Part shown: positions 6,099 through 6,766 of the stretch, piece by piece | Numbering within the stretch: the stretch's first letter is position 1 | Layout of the letters: every line of letters begins with the position of its first letter | Assembly (NCBI GenBank): GCA_937871645.1 | Contig: CALMPZ010000208.1 | Span: 1 to 6,766 of the forward strand | Length of the DNA stretch: 6,766 bases | Reading direction: 5' to 3' | Source of the DNA: an uncultured Polymorphobacter sp. | GTDB taxonomy: Bacteria > Pseudomonadota > Alphaproteobacteria > Sphingomonadales > Sphingomonadaceae | Notes under the pieces: model-generated | What the model was told of the DNA's origin: nothing | The model's input: only the letters and a program-made list of their open reading frames with translations | Database searches by the model: none | Position numbers and translations under genes: made by a program

Positions 6099-6766
6099 CT
6101 ATTCCGCCGCGTCGCGCAGCGCCGCACCCAGTCCAAGCCGCGGCATATCCACCAGCAGCCGGTCGATCAGTCCGGTCATCAGCGCGGTAATCTTCGCAAA
6201 ACCGGCGTTCGGCCGCAGCCGCGCGGTGTCCATGTAAAGCGCGCGGTCGATTTCGATCTGGACAGCGTGGGTGCCGGTGGCGGGCGCGCCGTGCGCGGCG
6301 GTCGTATAGCCGCCGGCATAGGGATCGTTGGCGGCGACACGCATCCCGGCGCGGGTGAAATGGTCGGTAATGGCGGCGACGAGGGCCGGCGCGGCGCTGC
6401 GGCCGTGGAGGTCGCCGAGCACGATCTGCGGCGTGCCGTGGCGGCCGGGCAGCGGCGTCGGCATCGAGTGGCAGTCGATCAGCACGGCATGTCCGTGGCG
6501 CGCGTGCGCGGCGTCGAGCAGCGCCGCCAGCGTTGCGTGATAGGGCGTGTGGACGGCGCTGATGCGGGCGCGAGCGTGCGCGAGCGACAGCGGGCCGGTG
6601 TAGATGTCGAGCCCGTGCGCAGCGATGCGCGGCAGGATGCCGAGCCCGACACCGATGGAGAAGAACCCGAGCCCGAGCGCGTCGAGCACACCACGACCGC
6701 TGAGTTGGCCGAAGTCGGGCACGAAGAGGAACCGCATCGTCTCCCCCGCGTCACCGGTGCTCATCG
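6099..6766 (-). CDS. Chimeric frame: NSS transporter TM6 segment joined to C-terminal part of N-formylglutamate amidohydrolase (5' end outside window)
   Basis: The frame is open at the right edge, so its true start is unseen; the in-window ATG 6764 is probably internal. The visible part is 221 residues counted from that Met, ending at TAG 6099. Residues 10-44 (MRFLFVPDFGQLSGRG, then LGLGFFSIGVGLGIL) match the segment leading into and through TM6 of neurotransmitter:sodium symporters, where LeuT has FFTLSLGFG at the substrate site. From about residue 45 the sequence is FGase: AAHGLDIYTGPLS, HTPYH (72-76), VLIDCHSMP (94-102), QIVLGDLHG, NDPYAGGYTT and a Q-I-E-I-D-R-A-L-Y-M segment near 170-180. 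FGases act in histidine breakdown or on related N-formyl amino acids. The family's N-terminal third, including its first metal and substrate residues, is missing, so activity is doubtful. It may be a deletion fusion of two neighbouring genes or an assembly join. It converges on the receptor gene. Confidence 0.75.
   Translation of the reverse strand, partial: MSTGDAGETMRFLFVPDFGQLSGRGVLDALGLGFFSIGVGLGILPRIAAHGLDIYTGPLSLAHARARISAVHTPYHATLAALLDAAHARHGHAVLIDCHSMPTPLPGRHGTPQIVLGDLHGRSAAPALVAAITDHFTRAGMRVAANDPYAGGYTTAAHGAPATGTHAVQIEIDRALYMDTARLRPNAGFAKITALMTGLIDRLLVDMPRLGLGAALRDAAE

Noticed and set aside
6479..6754. Frameshift as the explanation for the odd N-terminus of the FGase frame
   Set aside because: The other two minus-strand frames there show no FGase N-terminal sequence: one gives a Ser/Arg-rich shadow and the other hits a stop at once. 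The in-frame sequence is itself recognisable as NSS transporter.

Overview
The window is GC-rich and densely coding. It looks like chromosome from an alphaproteobacterium, most likely Sphingomonadales. The basis is the gene families (a SapC-family protein, a YceI / cytochrome b561 / YceI cluster, a ZnuD-like TonB-dependent receptor) and intergenic inverted repeats built on TCATyCCsGCG-type motifs. This placement is inference from family content; there is no rRNA or other phylogenetic marker here.

Layout, left to right. (1) 1-326, minus: the start of an exported protein of unknown function, cut by the left edge. (2) 327-736: a gap of about 410 bases with no convincing gene but with a perfect 20-base hairpin before sapC. 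(3) 737-1483, plus: SapC-family protein, followed by an intrinsic terminator. (4) 1641-3413, plus: a three-gene operon of secreted YceI protein, membrane cytochrome b561 and a second, divergent YceI protein. The genes overlap, and a plausible sigma70-type promoter precedes them. (5) 3420-3584: a MITE-like element with 37-bp terminal inverted repeats enclosing a second inverted repeat. (6) 3676-5790, plus: a ZnuD-like TonB-dependent receptor with a Zur-like dyad in its promoter region. (7) 5791-6098: a possible small RNA ending in a strong terminator, then a second inverted-repeat element sharing one end with the element at 3420-3584. (8) 6099-6766, minus: a frame open at the right edge. Its first ~44 visible residues look like TM6 of a neurotransmitter:sodium symporter (NSS), and the rest is the C-terminal part of an N-formylglutamate amidohydrolase (FGase).

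How the genes may work together. The YceI and b561 products probably form an envelope module: YceI proteins are periplasmic lipocalin-like carriers of polyisoprenoid lipids, and cytochrome b561 is a di-heme quinol-linked membrane protein. The receptor is an outer-membrane importer, possibly for zinc and possibly Zur-controlled, but its usual histidine-rich loop is absent. SapC has no well-defined role.

The most unusual features are the NSS-FGase chimeric frame at the right edge, the paired palindromic elements with compensatory stem changes, the dyad over the receptor promoter, and the small RNA candidate.
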